Positions 36,139-44,223 are shown, numbered from the stretch's first letter. The stretch: 64,000 nt of DNA from Bacteroidales bacterium (GCA_017417315.1 JAFPZK010000001.1:28264-92263); one strand, 5' to 3'. The notes: generated by a model from the sequence alone, not told the origin. Made by a program: numbers and translations.

Positions 36139-37053
36139 ATGGGAAATTATATTCGTTTTGATTGGATGATAAAACGTCTTTTGCGCAACAAAAACAGTTT
36201 TGTTGTGTTAGAGGGCTTTTTGAGCGTGCTTTTAGAACGTCAAATAAAAATAACTCAAATTCTTGAAAGTGAAAGCAATCAAGAAGACAAAGACCAAAAA
36301 TTCAACCGTGTAGACCTTTTGGTTGAGGACGAAAAAAAGGAGAAAATTTTGATAGAAGTTCAAAATGACCATGAGTTGGATTTTTTTCAACGTATGGCAT
36401 TCGGAGCATCAAAAATTATTGCTGACTATATGAAAATCGGCGAGGCATACGAAACTTTACCGAAAGTTTTTTCTATTAATATAGTATATTTTAGTTTGGG
36501 TCAGGGTAAAGGTTACGCTTATCACGGCACAACTAATTTCAAAAATATGTATAATCCTGACGATGAGTTGAAACTTACATCAGTTCAAAAGTCAAAATTC
36601 GGTGTTGACGAAGTTTCCGGCATTTTTCCTGAATATTATATTTTGCGTGTCAACAAGTTTGACGATGAAGTTGTAACGCCTTTGAAACAATGGATTTCAT
36701 TTTTGAAAACGGGCGAAATACCTGATGCTTTTACTGCTCAGGGTTTAGAAGAGGCGCGTAATGTTCTTCGTGTGGATTCTCTCAGTAAAGAAGACCGCCT
36801 AATTTATAAGCGTTATTTGGAAGGACTCAGTTTGGCAATGAGCCTTGATGATTCGAGCCGTTACGAGGGTTATTATGACGGGATTCAAATTGGACGTGCC
36901 GAGGGGCGTGCCGAGGGACGTGCCGAAGGTATAGCCGAGGGCGCAAAACAACAATCCATTGACATGGCTCGAATAATGAAAGCCGACAACGAACCGCTTG
37001 AAAAAATCATCAGGTACACCGGCTTGACCAAAGAAGATATTGAAAAATTGTAG
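36139..37053 (+). CDS. Rpn-family PD-(D/E)XK nuclease / putative transposase
   Basis: Second Rpn/PDDEXK_2 protein of the window (304 aa), only distantly similar to the one at 9619-10605. It starts MGNYIRFDWMIKRLLRNKNS. The nuclease core shows NRVDLLVED and ILIEVQND (Asp, Glu-x-Gln). The C-terminal part contains a run of a four-residue unit (GRAE) encoded by 12-bp tandem repeats, then a short helical domain (MARIMKADNEPLEKIIRYTG) typical of these proteins. Complete; no flanking terminal repeats found. Confidence 0.88.
   Translation: MGNYIRFDWMIKRLLRNKNSFVVLEGFLSVLLERQIKITQILESESNQEDKDQKFNRVDLLVEDEKKEKILIEVQNDHELDFFQRMAFGASKIIADYMKIGEAYETLPKVFSINIVYFSLGQGKGYAYHGTTNFKNMYNPDDELKLTSVQKSKFGVDEVSGIFPEYYILRVNKFDDEVVTPLKQWISFLKTGEIPDAFTAQGLEEARNVLRVDSLSKEDRLIYKRYLEGLSLAMSLDDSSRYEGYYDGIQIGRAEGRAEGRAEGIAEGAKQQSIDMARIMKADNEPLEKIIRYTGLTKEDIEKL
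36892..36939 (+). repeat. Four 12-bp tandem repeats inside Rpn gene
   Basis: Four consecutive 12-bp units (GGACGTGCCGAG type; the fourth is diverged) encode GRAEGRAEGRAEGIAE. Loss or gain of units keeps the frame, so length variation between strains is expected. Confidence 0.85.
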
Positions 37054-37106
37054 TTGAGCGGTGATAAAAAGGTTTGGTATGTTTTTTGATTTTATGGTAA
37101 TCGGTT

Positions 37107-37910
37107 ATGAAAAAAAAGGTTGCCATATTGATTTTGTTGATGATTTTTGGGACATATACAGAGATTTTTTCGCAAAACTTTCTGTTAACGCCCGGTGAAT
37201 TGTCATGTAAAAAAATCTATGCTGACTTAGACGATGCTCTTGCAAATCCTGATGACGTTTACGTTTTATGTCTGAGTTATTGCGAGTTAACCGAAGTACC
37301 GAGAGAAATTTTGAATTTTAAGAACTTACAAAGGCTTTCTTTGGACGGCAATTCTATCGTGTCTTTGCCGGAGGGTTTTGAAAAACTTAAAATGCTTCAA
37401 CATATTGATTTGAGCGACAATCCGGGGCTTTATGCACGGCAGGTTATAAAAAAACTTGCGATGTTGCCTAATTTGACGAGTCTTTCGCTTTCGGGTTGCC
37501 GGATAACCAAACTGCCGGAAGAAATTAATTTGCTGAGAAAACTTCAAATCCTTAATCTTCAAAGCAATTATATTCCTGAAATTCCGTATGCGGTTCAGAG
37601 TCTGAGGCAGTTGAGGGTTTTGAATCTTTCGCTTAATCGTATTATGATAGTCCCGCCGGAAATCGGCAATTTAAGAAGTCTTAAAGTCTTGGATTTGGCG
37701 GAAAATAGGATTCAAAGATTGCCAAAAGAAATAGGAAATCTTTGGTATTTAGAAGAATTGATTTTAGCGGACAACAGAATCGAAATTTTGCCTTTTTATC
37801 TTATTAAATTAAAGAGGCTCAAAAAGTTAGATTTGCAGCGGAACAAAATTCCGAAGTCCGAACTCGACCATATTCAGGTTATTTTTTCGAGAACTAAAAT
37901 TTTGTTCTGA
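37107..37910 (+). CDS. Exported leucine-rich repeat protein
   Basis: Signal peptide (ending EIFSQ) followed by about eight leucine-rich repeats of the 23-residue type, with LxxLxLxxNxIxxLPxxI periodicity from ~50 to the C-terminus (NLQRLSLDGNSIVSLPEGF, LKVLDLAENRIQRLPKEIG). 267 aa with no other domain. Probably a periplasmic or surface binding protein. The partner is unknown. It stands between the Rpn gene and the SiaB/SiaC array. Confidence 0.88.
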   Translation: MKKKVAILILLMIFGTYTEIFSQNFLLTPGELSCKKIYADLDDALANPDDVYVLCLSYCELTEVPREILNFKNLQRLSLDGNSIVSLPEGFEKLKMLQHIDLSDNPGLYARQVIKKLAMLPNLTSLSLSGCRITKLPEEINLLRKLQILNLQSNYIPEIPYAVQSLRQLRVLNLSLNRIMIVPPEIGNLRSLKVLDLAENRIQRLPKEIGNLWYLEELILADNRIEILPFYLIKLKRLKKLDLQRNKIPKSELDHIQVIFSRTKILF

Positions 37911-37927
37911 AAAAAAGTGTAAAAAAA

Positions 37928-37960
37928 TTTGTACGGTATGAAAACTTTTTGTTACTTTTG
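37928..37960 (+). promoter_or_regulatory. Promoter of the SiaB/SiaC array
   Basis: TTTG, 21 nt, TACTTTTG. It leaves an AT-rich leader of about 160 nt before the first SiaB ATG, much longer than other leaders in the window; no structured RNA was recognised in that leader. Confidence 0.55.
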
Positions 37961-37977
37961 GCGAATAAGTTTTCATA
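37937..37977 (+). promoter_or_regulatory. Operator-like inverted repeat over the SiaB promoter
   Basis: Perfect 11-bp inverted repeat (TATGAAAACTT at 37937-37947, its complement at 37967-37977) centred on the -7 box, so a bound dimer would cover the promoter spacer and the transcription start. Confidence 0.45.
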
Positions 37978-38130
37978 GAAAAATTAACGTTTGAGGAAAA
38001 ATTAAAATACTGAGAAACAATTAGTTGAAAAAAATATGCATTGAAAAATAAAAAAAATCGTTTAAGAAAATTAAAAATGGTTTGATTATTGATTAATGTA
38101 AAAATAGGAAAACTTGTTAAAATAAACATT

Positions 38131-38664
38131 ATGGAAAGCGCGGAAAATAAAAAACATCGGACGACTGATAATATTGCAATCAGTTATACGGGTATTTTCG
38201 ATACTGAAATTTTGTCGGTTTTGGCAAAAGAAATCGAAGGTACGCTTTCACCTGATGACAAGATAAATAAAAAGGTGTTCAAGATTTTTATTGAACTTGC
38301 CCAAAATATTTCGATGTACTCCTTGGAGCGGGAACCTAATTCCGAGGGGACTGATATGGGTGTAGGTACGATGATAATCAGAGATTTCAATGATTATTAT
38401 GAGTTTTCCGCCGGAAACCGCACGACAAAAGATAGCATTATCCCCGTTATGGAAAAATGCGACAATATAAATTCTATGACACGGGATAAGTTGCGGGAAT
38501 ACCGCCGTTTGCAGCGTAATATGCCGGCAGGCATCAAGGGAGGCGGAAACATCGGACTTATTCAGGTTGCTCTGACGGCTTCCAACCCGATAGAATATGC
38601 ACTTGTCAAATGTGAGGACGGCGAATACTTCTACATTGTCAGTGTCAAGATTAATAAAGAATAA
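38131..38664 (+). CDS. SiaB-family protein kinase (DUF6272), copy 1
   Basis: GHKL-type protein kinase related to SiaB of Pseudomonas, which phosphorylates SiaC. The ATP-binding features are KIFIELAQNISMYS (N-box, ~50-63), MGVGTMIIRDF, and GGGNIGLIQVAL (~146-157). 177 aa. The ATG at MESAENKK was preferred over an in-frame ATG 14 codons upstream. First gene of the five-gene array, 26 bp before a SiaC gene. The kinase/phosphoprotein/phosphatase logic is inferred from the Pseudomonas SiaABC system. Confidence 0.85.
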   Translation: MESAENKKHRTTDNIAISYTGIFDTEILSVLAKEIEGTLSPDDKINKKVFKIFIELAQNISMYSLEREPNSEGTDMGVGTMIIRDFNDYYEFSAGNRTTKDSIIPVMEKCDNINSMTRDKLREYRRLQRNMPAGIKGGGNIGLIQVALTASNPIEYALVKCEDGEYFYIVSVKINKE

Positions 38665-38690
38665 CAAACTTTAAAAAATAGTTTTTTGTT

Positions 38691-39074
38691 ATGGAAGATA
38701 TTCACATAAAAGGTGTGCACGAGGCTTATTTTATGCCGACGGTTAATTTTGAGGTTGCTACCGGCAACTGTGAAATTTCCGGAGAATCCTATTTGGAGGA
38801 AACGACAAAGTTTTATGCGCCTTTGCTTGCTTGGATTAGGGATTATATTGAAAACGTCAAAGGTCCGTTGAATTTTGATATAAAACTTAGTTATTTTAAT
38901 ACGAGCAGTTCAAAATGTTTGGTTGATATTTTGGATATGTTAAAGACATATCAGAAGAAAGGCGGACAAGTAACCGTGAATTGGTATTATGAGGACTCTG
39001 ACGAGGAATTGGAGGAGGTAGAGGATTTTATTCTTGAAACCGGACTTCAAATAAATAAAATTCCTATGGAGTGA
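38691..39074 (+). CDS. SiaC-family regulatory phosphoprotein (DUF1987), copy 1
   Basis: 127-aa DUF1987 protein. It has the N-terminal MEDIHIKGVHEAYFMPTVNF, the central GESYLEETTKFYAPLLAWI, and SYFNTSSSKCLVDIL. The last segment carries the Thr/Ser that is phosphorylated by SiaB-type kinases in the studied homologue, so phosphorylation is expected at the NTSSSK site. It ends in an acidic tail (EDSDEELEEVEDFI). Directly downstream of SiaB copy 1. No diguanylate cyclase is nearby, so the downstream target differs from Pseudomonas SiaD or lies elsewhere. Confidence 0.85.
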   Translation: MEDIHIKGVHEAYFMPTVNFEVATGNCEISGESYLEETTKFYAPLLAWIRDYIENVKGPLNFDIKLSYFNTSSSKCLVDILDMLKTYQKKGGQVTVNWYYEDSDEELEEVEDFILETGLQINKIPME

Positions 39075-39106
39075 AAAAAAATTTTTATTATTTAAAAATT
39101 TGTTAT

Positions 39107-39114
39107 TACTTTTG
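39107..39114 (+). promoter_or_regulatory. Internal promoter before SiaB copy 2
   Basis: TACTTTTG, 23 nt before the ATG of SiaB copy 2, in a 63-bp gap. The -33 region is AT-rich without a clear TTTG. Confidence 0.45.
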
Positions 39115-39137
39115 CAACAACCAAAATTATAAAGGAT

Positions 39138-39716
39138 ATGGAAAAAAAAGACGGTAAATACGATTTCAGTCTTTATGAGTATCATAATCTGCTTCACCAG
39201 AATATTTTGGTGTCTTACAAAGGACCTATTGATGAGAGAGTTATGACGGTAATCGGCGAGAATATCGAAATACTCCTTAACGACGGCAACGATAAGACAC
39301 GAAGCAAGATTTTTAAGATATTCATGGAATTGGCGCAGAATGTGTGGCTGTATAGTGCCGAATCGTGCAAAACCGTATCCGGCAAGAAGTTGGGTATGGG
39401 AACTTTGGTGATAGGCGAGTTCGGTGATTCATATACTTTTGTGACGGGTAACATTGTTAAAAACAACGATATAGAACCTGTTATAGAAAAATGTGAAATT
39501 ATTAACTCATTGGATAGGGATTCTTTGCGGGAATACCGTAGGGAGCAGCGCAGGCTTGCTAATAGTACAAGCAAGAAAAATTCGGGCAATATCGGGCTTA
39601 TTCAGGTTGCTTTGACAGCCGAAAGTCCTTTGGACATCGAATTAACTCCTGTAAGCGACGAAGAATCTTTTTTCTCAATTGCAGTCAAAATTAAGAAAAC
39701 ATCAACGAAATCTTGA
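39138..39716 (+). CDS. SiaB-family protein kinase (DUF6272), copy 2
   Basis: 192-aa paralogue of SiaB copy 1, with KIFMELAQNVWLYSAES (N-box), LGMGTLVIGEF, and NSGNIGLIQVALTAESPLD. It has a Lys-rich C-terminus. Divergence from copy 1 is substantial outside the ATP site, so the duplication is not recent. It has its own promoter and is followed by two SiaC genes. Confidence 0.85.
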   Translation: MEKKDGKYDFSLYEYHNLLHQNILVSYKGPIDERVMTVIGENIEILLNDGNDKTRSKIFKIFMELAQNVWLYSAESCKTVSGKKLGMGTLVIGEFGDSYTFVTGNIVKNNDIEPVIEKCEIINSLDRDSLREYRREQRRLANSTSKKNSGNIGLIQVALTAESPLDIELTPVSDEESFFSIAVKIKKTSTKS

Positions 39717-39797
39717 AATATCGGCACGGATATTGAAAAGATTTTGATATATAAATAATAAAAAGGAATTGGTCAACAGAAAATATAAAAATCGAAT

Positions 39798-40187
39798 ATG
39801 GAATTGGAAGACATTGTGATAGAAGGCTCACACAAAAACTTTTTTACGCCTTCAGTTAATTTTAATGCCAAGACGGGTATTTGTGAACTTTCGGGCGAAT
39901 CCTTTTTGGAGGATACGGCTGAGTTTTATAAACCGCTTATTGATTGGCTTGTGGAGTATACGGAAAAAATCAAAAAACCGATTGCTTTCATTATAAAATT
40001 AACTTACTTTAATACGAGTACTTCAAGATGTATTCTTGACCTTCTTAACGTTCTCAAAGATTACGAGGACGCCGGCGGAGAGGTTGTCGTTAATTGGCAT
40101 TACGATGAAAACGACTCTGATATGGAGGAAGATATTGAAGACTATATGATTGATACCGGTCTTAATATCAATATTATACCTTTTTAA
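39798..40187 (+). CDS. SiaC-family regulatory phosphoprotein (DUF1987), copy 2
   Basis: 129-aa DUF1987 protein: LEDIVIEGSHKNFFTPSVNF, GESFLEDTAEFYKPLIDWL and TYFNTSTSRCILDLL (phosphorylatable Thr/Ser region intact), with a strongly acidic C-terminal region. It follows SiaB copy 2 by about 80 bp and precedes SiaC copy 3 by 21 bp. Confidence 0.85.
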   Translation: MELEDIVIEGSHKNFFTPSVNFNAKTGICELSGESFLEDTAEFYKPLIDWLVEYTEKIKKPIAFIIKLTYFNTSTSRCILDLLNVLKDYEDAGGEVVVNWHYDENDSDMEEDIEDYMIDTGLNINIIPF

Positions 40188-40208
40188 CAAAAACTAAGTT
40201 AGAGGAAA

Positions 40209-40592
40209 ATGGAAGATATTCATATTCAGGCGAGTAAAAACGTATATATACAGCCTCAGGTGGATTTTTATCTTTCAGAAGGTAAATGTCTGATTAAGGG
40301 AGAATCTTTTCTTGAAGAGACGGCAAAATTTTATGCACCTTTGGTTGATTGGATAAGGAATTATCCGAAATACGGTAGCAAAATAGATTTTACGTTTTCG
40401 CTGACGTATTTCAACACGAGTACTTCAAAATGGATATTGATGTTGCTTGCCGAATTAAAAAAACTTGAAAATAACGGCTTGGAAATTAATACAACATGGT
40501 ATTATCATGAGGACGATTTGGATATGCGGGACGATATTGCCGATTATATGTCTGATACCGGACTGAATATAGAACTCGTACCTTTCAAATAA
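40209..40592 (+). CDS. SiaC-family regulatory phosphoprotein (DUF1987), copy 3
   Basis: 127-aa DUF1987 protein: MEDIHIQASKNVYIQPQVDF, GESFLEETAKFYAPLVDWI and TYFNTSTSKWILMLL. The N-terminus resembles copy 1 more than copy 2. Two SiaC proteins after the second SiaB suggest that one kinase serves two phosphoproteins. A terminator follows. Confidence 0.85.
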   Translation: MEDIHIQASKNVYIQPQVDFYLSEGKCLIKGESFLEETAKFYAPLVDWIRNYPKYGSKIDFTFSLTYFNTSTSKWILMLLAELKKLENNGLEINTTWYYHEDDLDMRDDIADYMSDTGLNIELVPFK

Positions 40593-40618
40593 GAAATTCC
40601 TTTTCGATATAGTTTGAT

Positions 40619-40663
40619 GCCGCTTTCCCTGATGTTGACCAATAAAGGGGAAACGGCTTTTTT
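40619..40663 (+). terminator. Intrinsic terminator of the SiaB/SiaC array
   Basis: A GC-rich stem (GCCGCTTTCCC at 40619-40629 with GGGAAACGGC at 40648-40657, one bulge) followed by six T. Confidence 0.75.
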
Positions 40664-40677
40664 AGTTTTTGGTAATT

Positions 40678-41967
40678 TCAGACACAAAACGCCGAATACA
40701 GCGGGCGGTTTTCCATCCAATCCTGCTTTATATAGTCTGACATCGAAAACCTTATTGCAGAAAGTTCGGGGTGTTTGCTGATAAACTGAAACAGCGAGCG
40801 TGATTTCAAGTTTACTTCGGCTTTGACTTCTATCGGGATAATCTCGGATTCTTTTTGTATCAAAAAATCTAATTCGGCTTCCGAGCGGTCGCTTGCCCAA
40901 TAATATACGGAAATATCTTGTTGAGTTGCCAATTGTTGCATAACGTATTCTTCTGTGAACGCACCTTTGTATTCTATGAGTGTATTGTCAGATGTTATAA
41001 TCTGAGCCGCAGGGACTTTGCTCATACAACCCATCAAACCGACATCTAACAAAAACAGTTTGAACGCCGAAAAATCTTCATAAAATTTCAGCGGCATTTT
41101 CGGGGCGTTTACGCGGCTGATTTTGTAAATGATGCCGCAATCAATTAGCCATTGAATTGCGATTTCAAATTCGGTTGCCCTTGCGCCTTTTTTCATTGCG
41201 CCGAAAATGAATTTTTTGTTTTCTTTTACCAACTGCGACGGAATCGAATCCAAAACCATATTAATCCGTATGACATCTTTCTTTGGAGCGTGCTTTGAAA
41301 TGTCTTCTCTGTATGCCTTCAAAATTTCATTTTGTGTCTGACGTACTTGTTTTAAATCTTGGTTTTTAACGTAATCAGACACTACTTTCGGCATTCCGCC
41401 AGTGAAATAATATTGTCTTAACAAGTTGATAGCCTTGTTTTTCAGCACTTTCATCATTTCCCAGTCGTGTTTTTCGATGATTTCTTTTAGAGCCGTTTCG
41501 TTCATTGCATCAAGAAATTCGCCGAAACTTAGCGGATAAACGTTTATCATATTCACTTTTCCGACCGGAAATGACGTTCCCGGGTGAAGTGCGATTCCTA
41601 AAAGCGAGCCTGCGACAACGACATGGTATTCGGGGGCGTTTTCGCAAAAATATTTCAAAACGCCGAGACCGCGTTGTACTTGTTGGATTTCGTCGAAGAT
41701 GATAAGGGTTTCGCCTTTTTCTGGTTTTATTCCTGTAAATGCTTGAATTGCAAGCAAAATACGTTCTATATTGTAGTCAGTTTCAAAAAGATTTTCCAAT
41801 CTGTCGTCCAAATCGAAATTCAGGTAAACAAAATTTTTATATTCGTTTTTTCCGAGTTCTTTCATAAGCCAAGTTTTACCGACTTGACGCGCTCCGCATA
41901 ATATCAGCGGCATTCTGTTTTTTGAGTTTTTCCACTCTACAAGTTCATTATATACTTTGCGTCTCAT
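40678..41967 (-). CDS. AAA ATPase with DUF4143 nuclease-like C-terminus
   Basis: ATP-binding protein of the AAA_14/DUF4143 family (429 aa from this start). Walker A GARQVGKTWL (~24-33), Walker B LIIFDEIQQV, arginine-rich sensor region, then DUF4143 with the C-terminal ELDFLIQKESEIIPIEVK, a PD-(D/E)XK-like Asp/Glu-x-Lys motif. These proteins are abundant and strain-variable in gut Bacteroidetes and their role is unresolved. The ATG at MRRKVYNEL was chosen because the promoter lies between it and an upstream in-frame ATG. The promoter is embedded in a phased direct-repeat array, suggesting tight control or autoregulation. Confidence 0.9.
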   Translation of the reverse strand: MRRKVYNELVEWKNSKNRMPLILCGARQVGKTWLMKELGKNEYKNFVYLNFDLDDRLENLFETDYNIERILLAIQAFTGIKPEKGETLIIFDEIQQVQRGLGVLKYFCENAPEYHVVVAGSLLGIALHPGTSFPVGKVNMINVYPLSFGEFLDAMNETALKEIIEKHDWEMMKVLKNKAINLLRQYYFTGGMPKVVSDYVKNQDLKQVRQTQNEILKAYREDISKHAPKKDVIRINMVLDSIPSQLVKENKKFIFGAMKKGARATEFEIAIQWLIDCGIIYKISRVNAPKMPLKFYEDFSAFKLFLLDVGLMGCMSKVPAAQIITSDNTLIEYKGAFTEEYVMQQLATQQDISVYYWASDRSEAELDFLIQKESEIIPIEVKAEVNLKSRSLFQFISKHPELSAIRFSMSDYIKQDWMENRPLYSAFCV

Positions 41968-41996
41968 AATCAATACTTTAAAATGTTTTAATGCTG

Positions 41997-42028
41997 CAAA
42001 TTTACATTTTTTCGGACATAAAAACAAA
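41997..42028 (-). promoter_or_regulatory. Promoter of DUF4143 ATPase gene
   Basis: Minus-strand TTTG, 20 nt, TAAATTTG, a full consensus match, 29 nt before the ATG. The 20-nt spacer is almost entirely repeat copy 1 of the adjacent array. Confidence 0.65.
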
Positions 42029-42116
42029 CTTTTTTACATTTTTTCGGACACAAATTTCTTATTTTTTACATTTTTTCGGACATAAAATTTCAAAAAATTA
42101 CATTTTTTTGGACATA
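42002..42116. repeat. Four 19-bp direct repeats at an exact 32-bp period
   Basis: Copies begin at 42002, 42034, 42066 and 42098. The unit is TTACATTTTTTCGGACATA with one or two substitutions in copies 2 and 4. The 13-bp spacers are AT-rich and unrelated to each other. Copy 1 fills the spacer between the -33 and -7 boxes of the DUF4143 promoter; copies 2-4 extend upstream on the same helical face (three turns per period). The layout is that of operator or iteron-type sites. Confidence 0.9.
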
Positions 42117-42223
42117 TACTTTTTCATTTAAAAAAAACATTATTTTATTATGTACTTTTTAAAAAAATTGTTAATTTCGCCGTCAGATTAATAATTTAAA
42201 ATTTAAAAATACAAAATTAAACT

Positions 42224-43600
42224 ATGTTTGTCTTAATGGTAATAGTTTTTGTCATCGGCTATGCTTGTATAGCCCTTGAACATAAACTAAAAATTGATAA
42301 GGCCGCCACAGCCTTAATGCTCGGTGCATTAATGTGGATTCTTTTCGTAATCGGTAAACAGGGCATTTTGAATGACCCTGACATTACCAACAAATCGTGG
42401 GACGAGTATTGCGCGGCTAACCCCGATAAACCTCACGATGATTCATTTTTCAACACCTTTATCATTCAGGAACAGAGCCTTCACCACTTGGGCGAAACCT
42501 CCGAAACGCTCTTTTTCCTTCTCGGTGCAATGACTATTGTTGCGATTATTGACAAGCACAACGGCTTTTCAATCATCACCAACAAAATTACAACCCGTAA
42601 CAAAATGAAACTGCTTTGGATGTTAAGTATTTTAACATTCTTTATGTCAGCGGTTTTGGACAATTTAACGACGACAATCGTCATGGTTACGCTGCTGAAT
42701 AAACTTGTCGCCGACCGACATTTGCGTTGGACGTATGCCGGAATGATTGTTTTAGCGGCAAATTCGGGCGGTGCATGGTCTCCGATTGGCGACGTTACGA
42801 CTATTATGCTTTGGATTGGCGGTTACATAACGGCAGGAAAAGTTATCGCAATGCTTATCGTTCCTGCGCTTATTTCGATGGTTATTCCGCTGATCGTGTT
42901 GGGATTTTCGTTGAAAGGCGATTTGGAAACGCCTCAGGCTTCAACCACACTTACGAGTGCTTCTGAAAACAAACTTCAATCTTTCTGTTTGTATTGGGGT
43001 ATCGGTTCTTTGTTGATGGTTCCCGTTTTGAAAACTTTCTTGCATTTGCCGCCTTATATGGGTATGATTTTGGTGTTAGGACTTTTCTGGGTTATCACCG
43101 ATATTATCCACCACAAAATCGGCGACCACAAAGAAAACTCTGTTATTCAAATCCTTACGAGTGTTGACACCCCGACGATTCTCTTTTTCCTCGGTATTTT
43201 GACGGCAGTTGCTGCGCTTCAGACCTCAGGACACTTGGCTGCAATGTCTCACGTTTTGGATACGGCTTTCAATCAAAACACATACGGAATCGGTCTTACA
43301 ATCGGTATACTTTCGTCAATTGTTGACAACGTGCCTTTGGTTGCCGGTGCAATGGGTATGTATGATATGGGTGCAACGGTTGATTTGGTTCAGGACGGCA
43401 CTTTCTGGCAGTTGTTGGCGTATGCAGCTGGTACGGGCGGAAGCATTTTGATTATCGGTAGTGCAGCAGGCGTTGCGGCTATGGGCTTGGAAAAAATCGA
43501 ATTCGTATGGTACTTAAAACATATCAGTTGGTTGGCATTAATCGGCTATTTTGCCGGCGCATTATGTTTTTGGTTGCTTCATAGCGTAATGTTTGCTTAA
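42224..43600 (+). CDS. nhaD: NhaD-type sodium/proton antiporter
   Basis: Inner-membrane Na+(Li+)/H+ antiporter of the NhaD (IT superfamily) type, 458 aa with about 12 hydrophobic segments. Recognisable blocks: ALMLGALMWILF, HLGETSETLFFLLGAMTIV, AVLDNLTTTIVMVTLL, ANSGGAWSPIGDVTT, and SIVDNVPLVAGAMGMY in the C-terminal half; the two halves show the inverted-repeat DN(L/V) motif. It leads a run of closely spaced plus-strand genes up to 46785. The promoter is unclear; TAATTTCG near 42173 is a one-mismatch -7 box. Confidence 0.94.
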   Translation: MFVLMVIVFVIGYACIALEHKLKIDKAATALMLGALMWILFVIGKQGILNDPDITNKSWDEYCAANPDKPHDDSFFNTFIIQEQSLHHLGETSETLFFLLGAMTIVAIIDKHNGFSIITNKITTRNKMKLLWMLSILTFFMSAVLDNLTTTIVMVTLLNKLVADRHLRWTYAGMIVLAANSGGAWSPIGDVTTIMLWIGGYITAGKVIAMLIVPALISMVIPLIVLGFSLKGDLETPQASTTLTSASENKLQSFCLYWGIGSLLMVPVLKTFLHLPPYMGMILVLGLFWVITDIIHHKIGDHKENSVIQILTSVDTPTILFFLGILTAVAALQTSGHLAAMSHVLDTAFNQNTYGIGLTIGILSSIVDNVPLVAGAMGMYDMGATVDLVQDGTFWQLLAYAAGTGGSILIIGSAAGVAAMGLEKIEFVWYLKHISWLALIGYFAGALCFWLLHSVMFA

Positions 43601-43608
43601 AAAGAAAT

Positions 43609-44001
43609 ATGAAATTCAGAATATTAACATTTATGGCATTTTTGATGAGTTGGCTGTGCGGTTGCGCTCAAAGCGGCTTTCAAAATGCTGATGTTCAGGA
43701 ATTTGAAAAGATTACGACGGGGAAAAACTCCGTCGTAATTCTTGATGTAAGAACCTCACAGGAATTTGCTGACGGTCATATAAAAAGTGCCGTTAACATT
43801 GACGTTAAGGCTGAAAACTTCAAAGACGAAACCTTGAAAACTTTGACGGACAAGAATCAGGTAATTGCCGTTTATTGTCGCAGCGGACGTCGCAGCGTTA
43901 CGGCTGCAAATATCTTGGTTTCAGAAGGTTATAAAAATGTCGTTAACCTCAAAGGCGGCATTTTGGCATGGCAGTCAGAGGGTAAAGAGGTAGAAAAATA
44001 A
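43609..44001 (+). CDS. Rhodanese-domain lipoprotein
   Basis: Exported single-domain rhodanese (130 aa). Signal peptide with a lipobox-like WLCGC, then ILDVRTSQEFADGHI, the active-site loop VYCRSGRRSV with the persulfide-forming Cys, and LKGGILAWQSEGKEV. A periplasmic sulfurtransferase or redox role is likely. 8 bp after nhaD. Confidence 0.9.
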   Translation: MKFRILTFMAFLMSWLCGCAQSGFQNADVQEFEKITTGKNSVVILDVRTSQEFADGHIKSAVNIDVKAENFKDETLKTLTDKNQVIAVYCRSGRRSVTAANILVSEGYKNVVNLKGGILAWQSEGKEVEK

Positions 44002-44007
44002 AGTTAA

Positions 44008-44223
44008 ATGAACGCGGAGAATTTAATACTTTTTGAAAAAAAAGCGGAGTTCGTTTCATGGTGCATTGAGGAATATGCCGCTCAAACCGCTCAGAAGGCG
44101 GACGAAGTGGCGAAAAGGTTTTCTCAAAATGCCGTAATTGACTTTCTTGAAAACCATTATGATGTCTTGCATACTCAGGGTAAGCAGTATATATTGGGTG
44201 CAATAACTGATTTTATGCAATAG
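44008..44223 (+). CDS. DUF3791-like small protein
   Basis: 71-aa protein with the DUF3791 pattern: FVSWCIEEYAAQ, ADEVAKRFSQNAVIDFLENH, YDVLHTQG. It is paired with a DUF3990 gene, as in many Firmicutes and gut Bacteroidetes. Function unknown; an antitoxin-like role for the DUF3990 protein is plausible. It starts 6 bp after the rhodanese gene and has no Shine-Dalgarno sequence itself. Confidence 0.75.
   Translation: MNAENLILFEKKAEFVSWCIEEYAAQTAQKADEVAKRFSQNAVIDFLENHYDVLHTQGKQYILGAITDFMQ

Noticed and set aside
42002..42116. Regularly spaced repeats as a CRISPR array
   Set aside because: Repeats of 19 bp with 13-bp AT-rich spacers are far too short, there are no cas genes, and the array overlaps a consensus promoter.
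42224..43600. Long opposite-strand and alternate-frame open frames, here and across other genes (for example within the outer membrane protein, susC and mltD genes)
   Set aside because: They lie entirely inside well-supported genes, lack family motifs and have no promoters; they are shadows of the real coding frames.
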